A stretch of DNA of 64,000 bases from Manihot esculenta (Eukaryota > Streptophyta > Magnoliopsida > Malpighiales > Euphorbiaceae), in NCBI RefSeq assembly GCF_001659605.2, contig NC_035177.2, positions 6,506,701 through 6,570,700 of the forward strand, given 5' to 3'. Both the position numbers and the translations under genes were made by a program. The number at the start of each line of letters is the position of its first letter. Position 1 is the first letter of the stretch. Under the pieces are notes generated by a model. It was not told where the DNA came from, did no database searches, and saw only the letters and a list, made by a program, of their open reading frames with translations. Below are positions 1 to 12,044 of the stretch, one piece after another.

Positions 1-919
1 AAATTATAAATTTAATAAGTTAAAATCACATGATATTTTATATATTTTTTAATAATGTTAAAATCACATGATATTTTATTATAATTTAATTGTTTCGGTT
101 GCTTTTGCAGTTATGCAATACGATTATTTATTGCATGTAAAAAAAGTCGATCATGAAAAATGTTGTATATTAAGATAAAAACTTTAGATTAATTTCAAGA
201 GTAAACTTTAATATTTGAAATTTTTGATACGAAAATTAACTCAATTTAATTTATTTTTAATATTAACAAATAAAATAAAAAATCAAATAAATAAATAATT
301 TAATATAAAATTTACAGGAGAGAGTGTTTAATAATAAAATTTATGCAGTGTTCAAATATATATATAATAGTGCATTGTATAATTTTTGTTTATTTTATTT
401 TTTTATATATAGTAAGATAATTTTTTTTATTAACTTTTCCTTTATATTTATTTTAAAAATATTAAATTTTATTAAATATTAGAAATGTTTGATAATATTT
501 TTTGAAATAATATAAAATTAAATAAGATTATAATAGTAAATTTATATGTTATTATAGTAAAAAAATGAAAAGTGGAAAATAATTTTAAAATAATAAAAAA
601 ATGAATAAAAATTATAAAATAGAGAATATAATATAATATAATATAATATACATATGATATATTTTTTTTACTCTGTAAAAATGCATCATGAGACTGGTGA
701 CCAGACAAAGTCATAAAAAACTTGACTTTGAGAAACTATAATACAACCATCTTAAAGATAATATATTTTGTAAAGACAACTTATCAGTCATATCAGTAAA
801 GCGATTAGCCGATCTCTTGAAAACACATTCGATAGAAAAGTATAGCTTTCACGGTAGAACTAATATCCCAAGGTGGAAAAAAGTTACAACTAATAAGACT
901 ATCATGTAAAAGCGAAGAA
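1..919. other. AT-rich intergenic DNA, no gene seen
   Basis: Very AT-rich sequence with homopolymer runs and a short AATAT-type simple repeat near 625-655. The short open frames here are low-complexity (I/F/Y/L/K rich) and show no recognisable domain. Confidence 0.6.
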
Positions 920-929
920 TCGATTTCAC

Positions 930-1350
930 ATTCAAATGCTTGTAAGCGAGCTTGTAAGCGAGCTTGAAAGCCCAAATAACCACCTAAAATACATCATGAG
1001 CTTCTCCAGCAGCAATAAAAGAGCACCAAACCTTCTTGGAAAAACCATGAATAACCAAACTCGAGATATCTGTAGCAATAATAGCTATACCAACCATACA
1101 CAACTGATCATTTCAAGCAACATCACAATTTAATTTAATGATACTAGGGGAAGGAGGATGCCAAACCGAAGTGGATTGCAAACCAATGAGAAGAAACATT
1201 GAAGTAGGGGCAGCAAAAACATCGCTAAACTGAAATTGTTGAAGATCCATCAAAATATGACGCGTAATAAAAATAGGATCAGGCTTAAGATTATCAAAAA
1301 CACACCTATTATGAGCTTTCCATATATGCCATAATGTGACAATCATTATA
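930..1350 (-). pseudogene. LINE C-terminal RNase H (RVT_3-like) fragment
   Basis: The minus strand encodes LWHIWKAHNRCVFDN followed by WHPPSPSIIKLNCDVA, the classic entry to the RNase H domain at the end of plant LINE ORF2. After a stop it continues with GIAIIATDISSLVIHGFSKKVW and an EAHDVF segment down to about 930. The acidic residue of the NCD motif is present, but the frame is interrupted. Confidence 0.7.
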
Positions 1351-1489
1351 GATAAGAAATGAGATTCAACGCCAAATGCTCAAGTCTTAGTAAAAAACTG
1401 AATCATGATAGCCTTGCCTGCCTAAGAGAGTAACCTTTGCTTCCATGCTTGAGTCTTAGAACAAATATCAAATACAAAAGACAAAACCT

Positions 1490-2690
1490 GCTAGCGGGAG
1501 CAACCAAAGAAAATGGGTAAACCCAAATATTTGCAGGACGAGAACATTTCTTGCATATGAAATTTTTGCAAAATATTGTGTTTGAGAGCTGGAGGTGTAT
1601 GTTTACTAAAGAAGACATGGGACTTCTGAAAATAAATCGCCTGTCCAAAAGTTTGTGTATAAGATCGAAGAATACCAGAAAGAGTATCTGATTCCTGTCT
1701 TATAGCGCGAGCAAAGATTAAAGTGTCATCCGCAAATAAGACATCAAGAGAGCAGGAGCAAAACAAACCACCTTAATACCCTTAAGAAGTCCTTGCTCAT
1801 GAGCAGATGATAATACATAAGAGATAACCTAGATAGTAAAGAGAAATAAGTAAGGTGACAAAGGATCTTCCTGTCTGATACCACGAGACAACTAAAAAGG
1901 GGCAATAGTGGATTCATTAATCAACATGGAGAAACTGACTATAGAGACACATTACATGACCAACTAAACCCACTGCGAGCTGAAGCCCATCCGTAATAAA
2001 ACCTTATAAAGAAAACACTAGTCTACCTTATCATAAGCTTTATATATGTCCAACTTTAGGGCCAGTGTATGCAACTTGCTATTCGAAACCTTGAGATGAT
2101 GAAAAACTTTGTGAGCGATAACCAGATTGTCTAGTATAGCTTGAGATGGAATAAAATATGATTGATCAGCAGGATTCAAAATAGACATCCATGACTTACG
2201 ATTCACCAACATTTTAGCAATAACTTTATAAGTAAACTTGCATAAGCTAATGGGTCGAAATTGGTGAATACTAATTGGATTAGAACATTGAGGAATGAGG
2301 ACAATATTGGCATGATTCATCTCTCGAAGCAAAAAATCAGACTCATAAAAACTATGAACAACCAAGCATAGAGACTGACCCACAATATCCCAATTGCATT
2401 AATAAAAAATACTAGAAAAACCATCTAGTCCAGGAGCTTTGCCACCTTTGAACTGAAAAATAACCTATTTAATCTCTTCATTTATAATGGGAAGCAATAA
2501 AGCCTTATTAATATCAGGAGTGACCAAGGGTAGAACATGATCAATATGAAGCAGACTGCTAGCAGTGAAAGGCTTGCGAAAGTAATTACAAATAAAGGGT
2601 TGGAGAACATCCTCATTATCCAACCACTGTCCTGAATCATTCTGAATCATTCTGAAGCCAAGCAATATGATTGTATTCATGATGGTGAAT
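1490..2690 (-). pseudogene. LINE reverse transcriptase fragments
   Basis: Three open pieces on the minus strand (2680-2465, 2383-2018, 1766-1491) carry LINE reverse transcriptase motifs. They include NIVLIPQ, QFRPISLCKFTYKVIAKMLVNR, a 'DQSYFIPSQAILDNLVIAHKVFHH' region, LALKLDIYKAYDKV, and the catalytic FADDTLIF box (plant LINEs usually have YADD or FADD). The pieces lie in slightly different frames separated by stops, so no full protein can be made. Confidence 0.85.
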
Positions 2691-3069
2691 GATAGACAAG
2701 TGTATTGCGATCCCCTTCCTGCAACTATTGAATTCGAGGCCGCTGCTTCTAATGTAGCTCCTCATGTTGCTAGCGCACACTCAATTGAGAAAGCAAAACT
2801 GCTTCAATACCAGCATTAATAGGATGAAAAGGCGAACTATAGAGATTCTGCAATTTACGTTGAATATCCTACACAAGAAAAAATTCTTTATGAAACAGAG
2901 AATGGTGTTAGGAACTCAAGAAAGAACGACATGGCTACAACTGACGCATTAAAGAAAACATCACAGAGTCACGAGGTTGTACAGCCTAAGCTTGTTGAAC
3001 AATGTGAGACAATTGGAGATGCAACAATCACATATGTTCAGAACGAAATAGAAATAAGCATCTAACCAG

Positions 3070-3260
3070 AACACCAGAAAGGGACAAAAGCAAAGACCGA
3101 TGATCAGAAGCCAAAAAATTCCCATGCAGTAACTAGGCTCGAGGAAAACAAGCTAGCCAATCAGTGGACACGAGAGATCAATCCGAACATTGAAGAATAG
3201 CCTGATGCCCAAATCTCTTATTAAACTAGTTATAGTCAGGTCCTTTGTAAGGTAACTCAA
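3070..3260 (-). pseudogene. LINE apurinic-type endonuclease domain, C-terminal fragment
   Basis: The minus-strand frame reads SLVSTDWLACFPRA, a stop, then LLHGNFLASDHRSLLLSL. This matches the end of plant LINE endonucleases, where a 'LDR-LVS-DW---FP' segment is followed by the conserved SDH motif. In-frame stops sit at the first conserved arginine position and in the middle. It lies just upstream of the reverse transcriptase pieces, in the order expected for ORF2. Confidence 0.65.
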
Positions 3261-3290
3261 GTAAAGCACAAGAATGTATAAAATCCTCAA

Positions 3291-3632
3291 CTTAATAGAA
3301 TTCTTCCCGTTCTTTCTCTGATTTCCCTCTCTACTGATAGTTTTTTCTAACTTTTTTTAATGTGATCACTAAGTTTTTTTTTTTTAATAATTTCAAAGTT
3401 GCATATGTAATCTCTATAATCGTTTAAAGATATTTATGTTGATTTGAGATAGTGATCCAGATGAAAGAAACTCTACTTCGAAATATGTTTTAGAATTACT
3501 AGAGATAAGGCGGTTGAAGTTCATTGTTACATAGAATGAAATTTACATTTAGAATAAAATATGAGAGAATTTATTGATCCCATTACCAATAATGAAATCA
3601 AGCATAAGACCACTTCACAATAAGCAATCTCA
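3291..3632. other. Spacer between LINE remnant and CACTA element
   Basis: AT-rich sequence with T-runs near 3340-3390. I see no coding potential or repeat structure. Confidence 0.5.
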
Positions 3633-6600
3633 TACTACAAAAAAATTACAAATTAGCGATAAGAGCTAAATGGTCGTTGCGACTAAAAATAATGGTTGAC
3701 ATTTGGTCAATCAATAAATAAATAGCGACTACTTAGCATTTTAATAAAGGACTAATTAGACTCCGTCATGAATTTTAACCAATATCATTTGACTAAGACG
3801 ATATAAGAGAAAAGATAGGCTAAAAGACGAACAGTCTTATTCAAATTCTTCAAATATTGAAAAGTGAGTTTCTAATAGTCAAGGAAGACTATTTATAATA
3901 GAAAAAAACCCTAATATGCAAAATTATAAAAATATCCAAAAAAATAATTAAAATGCAAAATTAACCCCCTAAATGATGAAATTTATATATTGAACTTTGT
4001 GATAGGCTTTTGGCCCTTGTCACACTTTTGAAAGTCGTGCATCTCGAAATTCCCTTTTCGAAAAATTATCATGGGTCTCCATCAGATATCGACAGCAAAA
4101 GTTAGGTCTGGTCCAAGTCTGCTGTAAGGTCCAAGACTAGTTGCTCTGTGTCACATTTGGTCACTAAAATAGTGACCAATTTTTTGTCATTATTCAGGTG
4201 CCAAAACAGGTTTACAATTAGAATTATGGTTGCTAATTTAGTCTTGAAGTAGTCATTACACTATAGTCGCTAATTAGTGCATAAATTGGTCGCTAATTAA
4301 AGTGGATACTAAATACTTGTCATTTCATCACCATTTAATTGATGATTGGTAGTTAAAATGAGGCGGACATTTATTATTTGGAGTGCTTTTTTACCATTTT
4401 ATCGCTGATGAATATGCTCTGAAGCAAATTTGTCTAATTCTTTCCTAATATATTCATAAATATGTTGTAATAATAATATGAATTCATATATTTTAATTCA
4501 CAATTCCGCAATCTAAAATATCAAAAATACCAATATAGTCTAACTCATTGAGCATAAATACTAAAAAATGATAATAGATTTAAATAGTGTCAAGAAGCTA
4601 AAAAATTTATAAAGTATTAAAAAGTAAAATTGTATAATAAAAAAATTCATAATATGAAATATATCAAGCTAGTTAGATGCATATCTCATCTTATTCAAAA
4701 TGTTTTAGGACTTATGGGCTAGATGGACATCAGATGATGAGAGCATCAATGAAGAAGCATGTTATCCCATCTTTGTTACTTGCAGTTCTTCACATATTTT
4801 AACTAGCATGCGATTTTGATTCTCCACGAGCTCTTGCAAATTATTATATTTTTCTTCCATTTCCCTCTTTTACTCTAGTGATCGGGAGATTGGCACATTT
4901 ATTGATGTACCCCCTGTTTCCGACTAGAAGTAGATAAATGAGGCAGCATTGCATAACTCATAAACTGAACTTTCTTATCACCCTTCCACTACTTGAATGA
5001 ACAACTCATTCTCATCAATTGTTGCTCCAACTCTTTCCACATCCTACTTAATATGATGGCTTACTTGCTATTCTCTTAGCTCTAGATAATTTTCCTAGAA
5101 AATAAAAAATTAATAAATAATTATGCACATTTATCTATTTAACTGATTCCGACAGTTAACTTAATCAAAATAACATGTCTTTATAAGGATACCAATATAA
5201 ACACACATGCAATTCACAGAATAGAATCCTTTAATATTCAATAAAAATACAATATGTCAAAAAAAACAAGGTCAATCTCAATATCTATGATATTAGTAAA
5301 AAGACAGTATATTATACTCATTCAAATAATTATCAGATCAAGAAATAGATTTAAATACTTTATGACATTTAGACACTATAAACACTCAAAATTCATACTA
5401 AAAATTTAATTGAAATAATTTCCTTTTAGATATAAATTATATAAACAATTTAAGCTTGTTTATCAATAAATTTAGTGCGGCCACTCTTTTATATGAGAAT
5501 GGAGAAACAACTCAGCTATTGTTGAAGGAATTTGATTCATGGATTCATTTTGCATGTGTCTCGCATGCTCCTCATGTGTGATGGATCCACATGTATGTTT
5601 AGAATGACCATTTCATTCACTCCTCTTCTCTGTTAGGCAATTCTTCAAGTACTTTAACTTTATTTTAAAGTCTGAAGTGCTCCAATCTAAGTTACATTTG
5701 TCCTAAATCGCAATTGAAATATAAGTACTCATTTTCTTTCTATTCTTTTCATTAGTGAGAAAGTTTTTTATCGAGTCGCTGCATTTTTATTCTAAGCTTT
5801 TCTCAGTATTGCATCACCTCCCTCATCCCAATAAAAATCTTTTTACAAATTCATTTAAAAACACACACAATATAATATAGGTTATAACACATATAATTTT
5901 TGCTAGAATGCATAAATTATATTTCCTTTTTTTATAACCTCAAACTCTTTAAAATTAAAATTCTCTGCATTGTTGAATATTCTTCCATGAAGAATCTTTT
6001 TCAATATTATACTTTTAAAAAATCTTAGTGCATGAACTAGATGTCTTCTCAAATGATGCAACAGTGTAATAATTTAACAATTACAACAATTGCAGCTACT
6101 GCTAAAAGAAAAAACATCATTTGGGTAATGGATAGAAATGAAATAGCAACGATTGGCATTATTCTAAGAATTTAATATGTTAAATGTAGTAAACTAGTTA
6201 AGTCATTTATATATATAGCTTGGTAGACTTCAATTTCATTGAATAAAGAGGAGCTTGAAATCTAAAAATGCAAGCCAAAATAGGTTGTAGAACTTTAACT
6301 GCTTGTAGAAGTCTTCAATTCATCCATGTTTCAGAGTAAAAGTTAGCTTTTCCGGAACTTAAGTTAGCTTTTCCAGAGCTTGTACCAATGAACTTAAATG
6401 GAAAAAGTAAACTATGAGCTCTGAAATTCAATTATTAATTAAAAAAAAACACTAAGAGTTTAATGCTTGGAAGTAAAACACACATATACATAATGGTTTG
6501 CTTGATGATTCTTGATAATAACAATTTTGTTTGAGAAATTAAACTACTGGCTTCTATTTTTACCATGCTTAGTTTGAGAAAGTCAAAACTGTTCAATATA

Positions 6601-7713
6601 TTGGTACATTAAAGCGAATTAAAACAAACAATATCTACAAGTTAATAAGGTGGACTGAAGAAAACGCAACAAAATATTTTAGAAGTAAGTTTGTCAAGCC
6701 AGTGCACCAAAAGAATCATCAAATTTCATAAAGCATATTAACAGAATCAGACCATGGGAAACCAAACCCTACTACATTTAGTCCATAATCCAGCGACTTA
6801 AAAGATGATCCAACTGAGACAACTCTAAGCTCATGCTATATTAGCACACCCAAAAAAGAAAACTCGATTGAATACTCACTTAAAAGCAATAAAAACCATA
6901 GATAAACTATAGATACATTACTTGAATGTGGAAATTTGTGATATCTCTGTCAATAGTGAACTAGCAGTGAATCGACAAAGAGCAATGACACGACCGACTA
7001 TAGTGAAGTAGTAGCGATGGATTGCTTCTTATCAAGTGAGGGTGAAAACACGACATAGCTTTGCTTCTTAGGTGAGGGCATAAAATCAAAACAGAAGGAA
7101 GGCAATTATCTAAAAAGGAAAATAACGAGAAGGAACTTGGGATTTAGCTTAGGTTAGGGTATCTCTCAAATATCAAAATGACGTAGTTTTGCTATTAAAT
7201 ATTAAAATTTAATTAAAATCTAAAATTGAAATTTCTTTCTTCTACTTATATAAATTAGTGACCACAATATTGGTCGCTACCAAAAATGACATCATTTTAA
7301 TTATTTATATATGCGTAAAGAAAAATCATTTAGCAGCCAACTATTTGTTGCTAATTAGTCGGCAAATATTGATGCAACTTAATCGCAAAAATAGTCACAA
7401 ATTATGACGCCATACTCCCGCTATGAAAACATAGCAATGTTATCGCTAATTTAGTCAATGGTATCTAATGCCATTAATTCTCGCCAAAGATATCTCATAC
7501 CATTAATTCTCGCTAAAGTTAGTGACTATTTACTATTTAGTCGCTATTGAGTGATCAAACAAAGATTGAATTTTGGTCGCCAAACTTTTTGTTTAAAAAA
7601 GAATCTCCTTCTATTCAGATTATAGCATAATAGTCATTGATTGACGGTTATATAGTAATCAAAATATTTGATTGCTAAATTTTGTCATTATTTCACAGTT
7701 TTTTTTTGTAGTG
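3633..7713 (-). mobile_element. Decayed CACTA (En/Spm-type) DNA transposon, about 4.1 kb
   Basis: The right end is CACAGTTTTTTTTTGTAGTG and the left end is TACTACAAAAAAATTACA. These form a CACTACAAAAAAA-type terminal inverted repeat with one C-to-T change at the left tip. Both subterminal zones (3650-4330 and 7250-7690) are packed with short motifs of the TGGTCGCTAATTAG / TAGCGACTA kind in both orientations, as is usual for CACTA subterminal repeats. The flanking triplets are TCA and CCA, an imperfect 3-bp duplication. Transposase fossils inside read on the minus strand. Confidence 0.8.
4770..5600 (-). pseudogene. En/Spm plant transposase remnant (exon fragments)
   Basis: Two minus-strand stretches look like the C-terminal part of plant En/Spm transposases. 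At about 5597-5475 the frame reads HTCGSITHEEHARHM and ends in an ELFLHSHIKEW segment; family members have a comparable H-T-G-G-S block. At about 4905-4780 it reads EEKYNNLQELVENQNRMLVK, a coiled-coil tail typical of these proteins, with a stop codon just upstream where glutamine would be expected. The catalytic core is missing, so the element could only move with help from a full copy. Confidence 0.65.
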
Positions 7714-8681
7714 CCAATATGAAATCACTCCCCTGCTCCATCTCATGCTCAAATGACTTTGAATTATGGTCAGCTTCACTTGTCTATGGTGGTTAAAGAG
7801 AGTACGCACACATATATATAGGACAACTTCTTTTAGTTCTGAGTTTCTTTTGAAATTTATTAACAATGATCTTATACCAAACATAAAAATAGAAAAAAGA
7901 AGACAAGGAAAGAAATATTGTTGCTCTTTTATCAAAGTAAGTCTTTTAAATCTTATTTAGATATCATGGATTTCTTTTAAAATCTATAAATAATTATCTT
8001 TTAACTTTCTTTCTTTTTTCCTTTACTCTACCATTTTCCTATTTTTTGTCTACTATAACAAAGTAATTTGTTAGGTTATCCACTAGAGTCAATAGCTTAA
8101 CACAAAATCACATTAATGATCACCTTAACAATCACCTTGATCATGATCACTATCACTATACCCATGATCAAACAACATTCTAGATAGGCCCAAATGGAAG
8201 AGTATTTGAAAATAAAAATGAAATTTCAGAAGAAAAAGAAATTAGGGAATCTCAAATGAATTTTATTGATCACTAGCTTCCTTTATATAAACAAGGCTCA
8301 GCCTTAGTTGAGCTGTAAGTTGATTTGAGCTAACACGTGAAAGAGTTGAACTAATAAACTAACTGAGCTACTAACTAATTGAATTCAGCTGTTCATCTCA
8401 ATTTACAATTATGCCCCTACAAACTAACAAATATTTATAGTATCACAACCACAATGGTATAGCACCTCACTCTCATAAACCCATTTAATCTCCTAGAAAC
8501 TTCAACAGAAGAGCTCCACGGATCCTCATTAGGGATTTTTATGAAAGAGCTTTCACTACTATTGGTATGATGGTCTTGTTGGTGTTGGGTGACAAATGAT
8601 ATATTCACCAATAAAGGATGGTGAATTCTTAATTAAGCATGGAGCACTTCCTAAAGAAGAATATAGGATATGGAGTTATTA
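7714..8681. other. Intergenic DNA, no recognised feature
   Basis: No persuasive coding region. A stretch near 8100-8160 is rich in ATCACNNT and TGATCATGATCA words. It could be an old LTR or MITE fragment, but I could not place terminal repeats. Confidence 0.45.
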
Positions 8682-8872
8682 GAGAAGTAGAAATCCCACA
8701 TTAGAAGAATAGAAAATAAATAAAGAGTATATAAGTCGAGTGAAGTCCAATCCAAATTGCCTAAGGGCATTTTGGAGAAAGTCACCATAACAAATCCAAT
8801 CAAGCAATATTTAAGATCCAATACTCTCACCACTCTCAATCTTAGACTAGGCCCATCATAAAATTTCAATAG
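8682..8872 (+). repeat. Direct repeat copy 1 (possible TRIM-like LTR)
   Basis: This 191-bp segment starts GAGAAGTAGAAATCCCACAT and ends near CATAAAATTTCAATAG. It is repeated in the same direction at 9162-9353 with roughly 85% identity by eye. The 'CCCACAT...GAATAGAAAATAAATAAAGAG.ATATAAGT' layout resembles the promoter part of a small plant LTR. The two copies are separated by about 290 bp without a gene, as in terminal-repeat retrotransposons in miniature. No clean TG...CA ends or target duplication were found. Confidence 0.5.
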
Positions 8873-9161
8873 TAGTATCATAGCCCAATGGCCTCATGGT
8901 CCATAAAGATCCAAAGTTCAAGAATTTCCTGGCGGATTGGGCTAGCAATTACAAGCTAGACCCACTAAGTTAAAAATGCTGAAAGCCTAGGGTCTCTAAG
9001 ATTCAAAAAGAGTACAAGTTTAGACAAAAATGAAAAGAAAGACCTGAAGTCTCTGAGACTTAAAAAGAACACAAGTATAGGATGACAAAATAAAGGCAAG
9101 TCACAATTGGGCTAGGCTAGTTGGACTTGAGAGGGAGACTTGGACTTGAGAGGGAGATTTG

Positions 9162-9353
9162 GAGAAGTGGGAATCTCACATCGGAAGAATAGAAAATAAA
9201 TAAAGAGCATATAAGTTAAGTGGAGTCCAATTCAAATTGCCTAAGGGCATTTTAGAAAATGTCACAACAACAAGTTCAATCATGCAACATTTAAAGTCCA
9301 ACACTCTCGCCACTTTCAGACTTTGGACTAGGCCCATCATAAAATTCCAATAG
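9162..9353 (+). repeat. Direct repeat copy 2 (possible TRIM-like LTR)
   Basis: Second copy of the 8682-8872 repeat, starting GAGAAGTGGGAATCTCACAT and ending CATAAAATTCCAATAG. The interval 8873-9161 contains further short internal repeats, for example GACTTGAGAGGGAGA twice near 9124-9158, and no coding region. Confidence 0.5.
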
Positions 9354-9947
9354 AGGCTGTCCTCATGCTGTAATTCATGAAGATATCAGCATTAACCTTA
9401 ACCCACTTGAGGAGCTTTCATGATTATTTAAAGTAGATATACTATATGAATATTGTGGAGATAATTTAGCTGCCAACTTCAGTAGGGAATTAGTTTATAT
9501 ATATATATTATTGATGTATCTGCTTGTGATAAAATTCCTAAAAAAGGTGGCCTTACCTTTACCCAAGCAGATCTTCTTATTATAAATAATACTAAGCTTG
9601 CGAAGCTAATTTGGCAATCATGGAGAGTGATATAATAGAATGGGGTTGGGGCGTGGGTGGGGGTGGACCATTTGTCTTGCTCAGGTGAAAGATGGACCTG
9701 GTATGTAGGAAACTATGAACCAGAGTTTATAAGTTTGTGAAGGAGCAAATTGTAAGAAGCAAAATTGACATGTACTTCTAAAAGTTATCTTAGCATATTG
9801 GCTTTTCCATAAATGACCTAACTCTTTCAGAAACAACAAATACCAACTTCACAACTCATAACACTCAGCCAACTCCTAACTCAGTAATCATGGAATGAAG
9901 GAAATCAAAAAGCTTGAAAGAGAGAGAAATCCATCATCTTAGAGATG
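9354..9947. other. Flank left of the nested retrotransposon cluster
   Basis: No gene or repeat was recognised. The last five bases before element A (9948-9952, GGTGG) are its left target-site duplication. Confidence 0.5.
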
Positions 9948-10778
9948 GGTGGTGATAAATCTAAATCTCCCCATGCTCCATATTTGATAGATCTGGCTTT
10001 CTCTCGCCCCATATTATATGGATCTGATTTCTTTTTAGTCCATCATATGGGTCCATCAAATGGGTCTCTCAATGTTCTATTCGATGAAAGGACCTGCAAA
10101 ATAAGGAAAAACGGTCAGGGGTCTACCAGGGATGCCCCGGTGGAGACCCTCCGATGTTCAAGTCATATTTTATGAATTAGAGTAGTATATTTAGGCAAGA
10201 GTTGCAGAGAAAAATAAAAATGGAGTCTAGGAAGGAGCAGGAAGAAGAGAGCCTCCCTGGAAGAAGATCCCCTGTCCTTTTTACCTACCCCTGGCACGCA
10301 CGCGGACCCGGTTGCAAAGTGACTGGGCCGGCTATTCTTTCTCACATCATCTCACTGGGCTGGATTTCTTCTCATTGAACTCGGGCTCATGGTGGACCCG
10401 GCCTCATAGTGGTCCCAGCTGTAATACCCGGCTAAACTCCGGTATCGAAATTCCTACCGTCCGGTGGAATCTCGGATGTCGGAGACCTCTAGAAGGGTAA
10501 AATCATGTTTTCTCAAATGTTTTCATGTTTTAATGATTTTTTTTAGGTAAGGAGGAATTTGAGTTTTTAAATGAAAAAGACCATGGAACCTTTATCAGGT
10601 TCGGCCGCCGAAAGTCATGTTCGGCCGCCGAACGTGGATAGGTTTTGGGAGCACTTTTGGCCTCCGAAAGCTTTGTTTGAAAGAAACCAGGTTCGGCCGT
10701 CGAACCTCATGTTCGGCCGCCGAACATGCATGAGATGTGGGGGCACGTTCGGCCCCCGAACGTGAATTGGCCAGCCCC

Positions 10779-10786
10779 TATATAAG
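10779..10786 (+). promoter_or_regulatory. TATA box of LTR B1
   Basis: TATATAAG follows a CCAGCCCC stretch and lies just downstream of the GTTCGGC-C-GCCGAAC palindromes at 10600-10760. The same arrangement occurs in every B-family LTR here. Confidence 0.6.
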
Positions 10787-11899
10787 AGCTCCATGGCTGA
10801 AACGGGTGAGTTTTCTCCCCATTTTCGGCCACGGTGAGTTCTTGCTCCTCCATGGTTCGTTTTTGATGATTTTCCTTCAATCCTTCATGTTTTAACAAGG
10901 TTTATGTCGTTTTGAAGAGATTTGAGCAAGTTTTGGAGCTTTGAGGTTTAAGAACTCAAAATCTCCCACCTCCGAGTTTAGGACGTCTCCCTCTCGATCT
11001 TCAAGAGGTAAGAGCCGATCTTAAGCTCATTTTATGTTTAAAGTAAGTTTTATGCAAGATCTATGGGGTAGAATGCATGTTTAGCTCATAGTTAGGTTTT
11101 TGAGTTAATGTTATGTTTTGAGCATTGTGGCTTGGATTGTGTTGTTGTTGTGTGTTGTAGTTGTGTGTTGTAGTTGGGGTTTTAGGTAGTTTGAAACCCC
11201 TAGGAGCCAATGTGTGTGTTTTTGCATGATTTGGTGAGTTATATGCATGTTGAAATGGAAGGGAGTTGAGTTTTGTGCAAGGGAGCCAAGTTTCTGCCCT
11301 TTGGCAAAAACCAAGTTCGGCAGCCGAAGGAACTTTCGGCCGCCGAACATGGCTTGGGAGGCAGGCCTTTCGGCTGCCGAAGTTGCCCCCGAAAAGAGAC
11401 TTTCGTCTCTGTCTGGGACTTTCGGCCGCTGAAGGTGCCGCCGAACCTGCCTGGGTTTCGGCTCTGGAGGGACTTTCGGCCGCCGAAAGTGCCGCCGAAC
11501 CTGCCCTGTCCAGCCTTCTTTTGCATGTTTTGCTATGATTGTTTCATGATGTTCTAGGGGGTTTTTGGGGAGTAGTTTAGAGTTATGTTCATGTATGTTT
11601 GGTCCCTCATTTGAGTCCACCTGTGTAGGTTCGGACCCGAGGAACCGATGACCCCAGCAGTGAGTCAGTCACTTCAGAGTCAGTAGAGCTTCAGCCAGAG
11701 GTGAGTGGAATAACTCTTATGCTTTTAAATAAATAAACCAGTTTTAACATGATTCACGCATCATGAATGCCATGAGATAATAGGGTGTTGCATTAGACTC
11801 ACGAATATGTTGCATTGCATATTATGTTTGATGATGTGGATGAATGTTGAATGATCCATTAGTCCCCCTATGCTATGATGATGATGATACGGTACGGAA

Positions 11900-12044
11900 G
11901 ACCAGTGAGGCCCATTCTACGCCCCTGGCACTATGTAAGAGAAAGACCAGTGAGGCCCATTCTATGCCCCTGGCACAGTTGGACCATGTTATGTTATGTG
12001 ATGTAAGAGAAAGACCAGTGAGGCCCATTCTACGCCCCTGGCAC
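11900..12044 (+). repeat. Three-fold 32-bp direct repeat inside LTR B1
   Basis: GACCAGTGAGGCCCATTCTA... occurs at 11900-11931, 11945-11976 and 12013-12044, each followed by TGGCAC and a TATGTAAGAGAAA-type linker. B3 and B4 LTRs carry the same triplet; in B2 it is degraded to GACCCATTCTACGTTC units (about 16640-16790). Confidence 0.85.

Larger units (their letters stand above)
920..3290 (-). mobile_element. Degenerate L1-type LINE (non-LTR retrotransposon) remnant
   Basis: Reading the minus strand from 3290 down to 920, pieces of a plant LINE ORF2 appear in the expected order: endonuclease C-terminus, reverse transcriptase, then a C-terminal RNase H. The frame is broken many times by stops and shifts, so the copy is dead. 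No poly-A tail or target-site duplication could be placed, so the ends are approximate. Confidence 0.8.

Noticed and set aside
11111..11620. Overlapping ORFs on both strands in the B LTRs (FGGRKSLQSRK / SAAEGTFGRRT repeats, also at 15785-16322, 23388-24174, 25668-26318, 27773-28123 and 35468-35863)
   Set aside because: They are translations of the GTTCGGCCGCCGAAC palindromes inside LTRs; reading frames exist on both strands and differ between copies.
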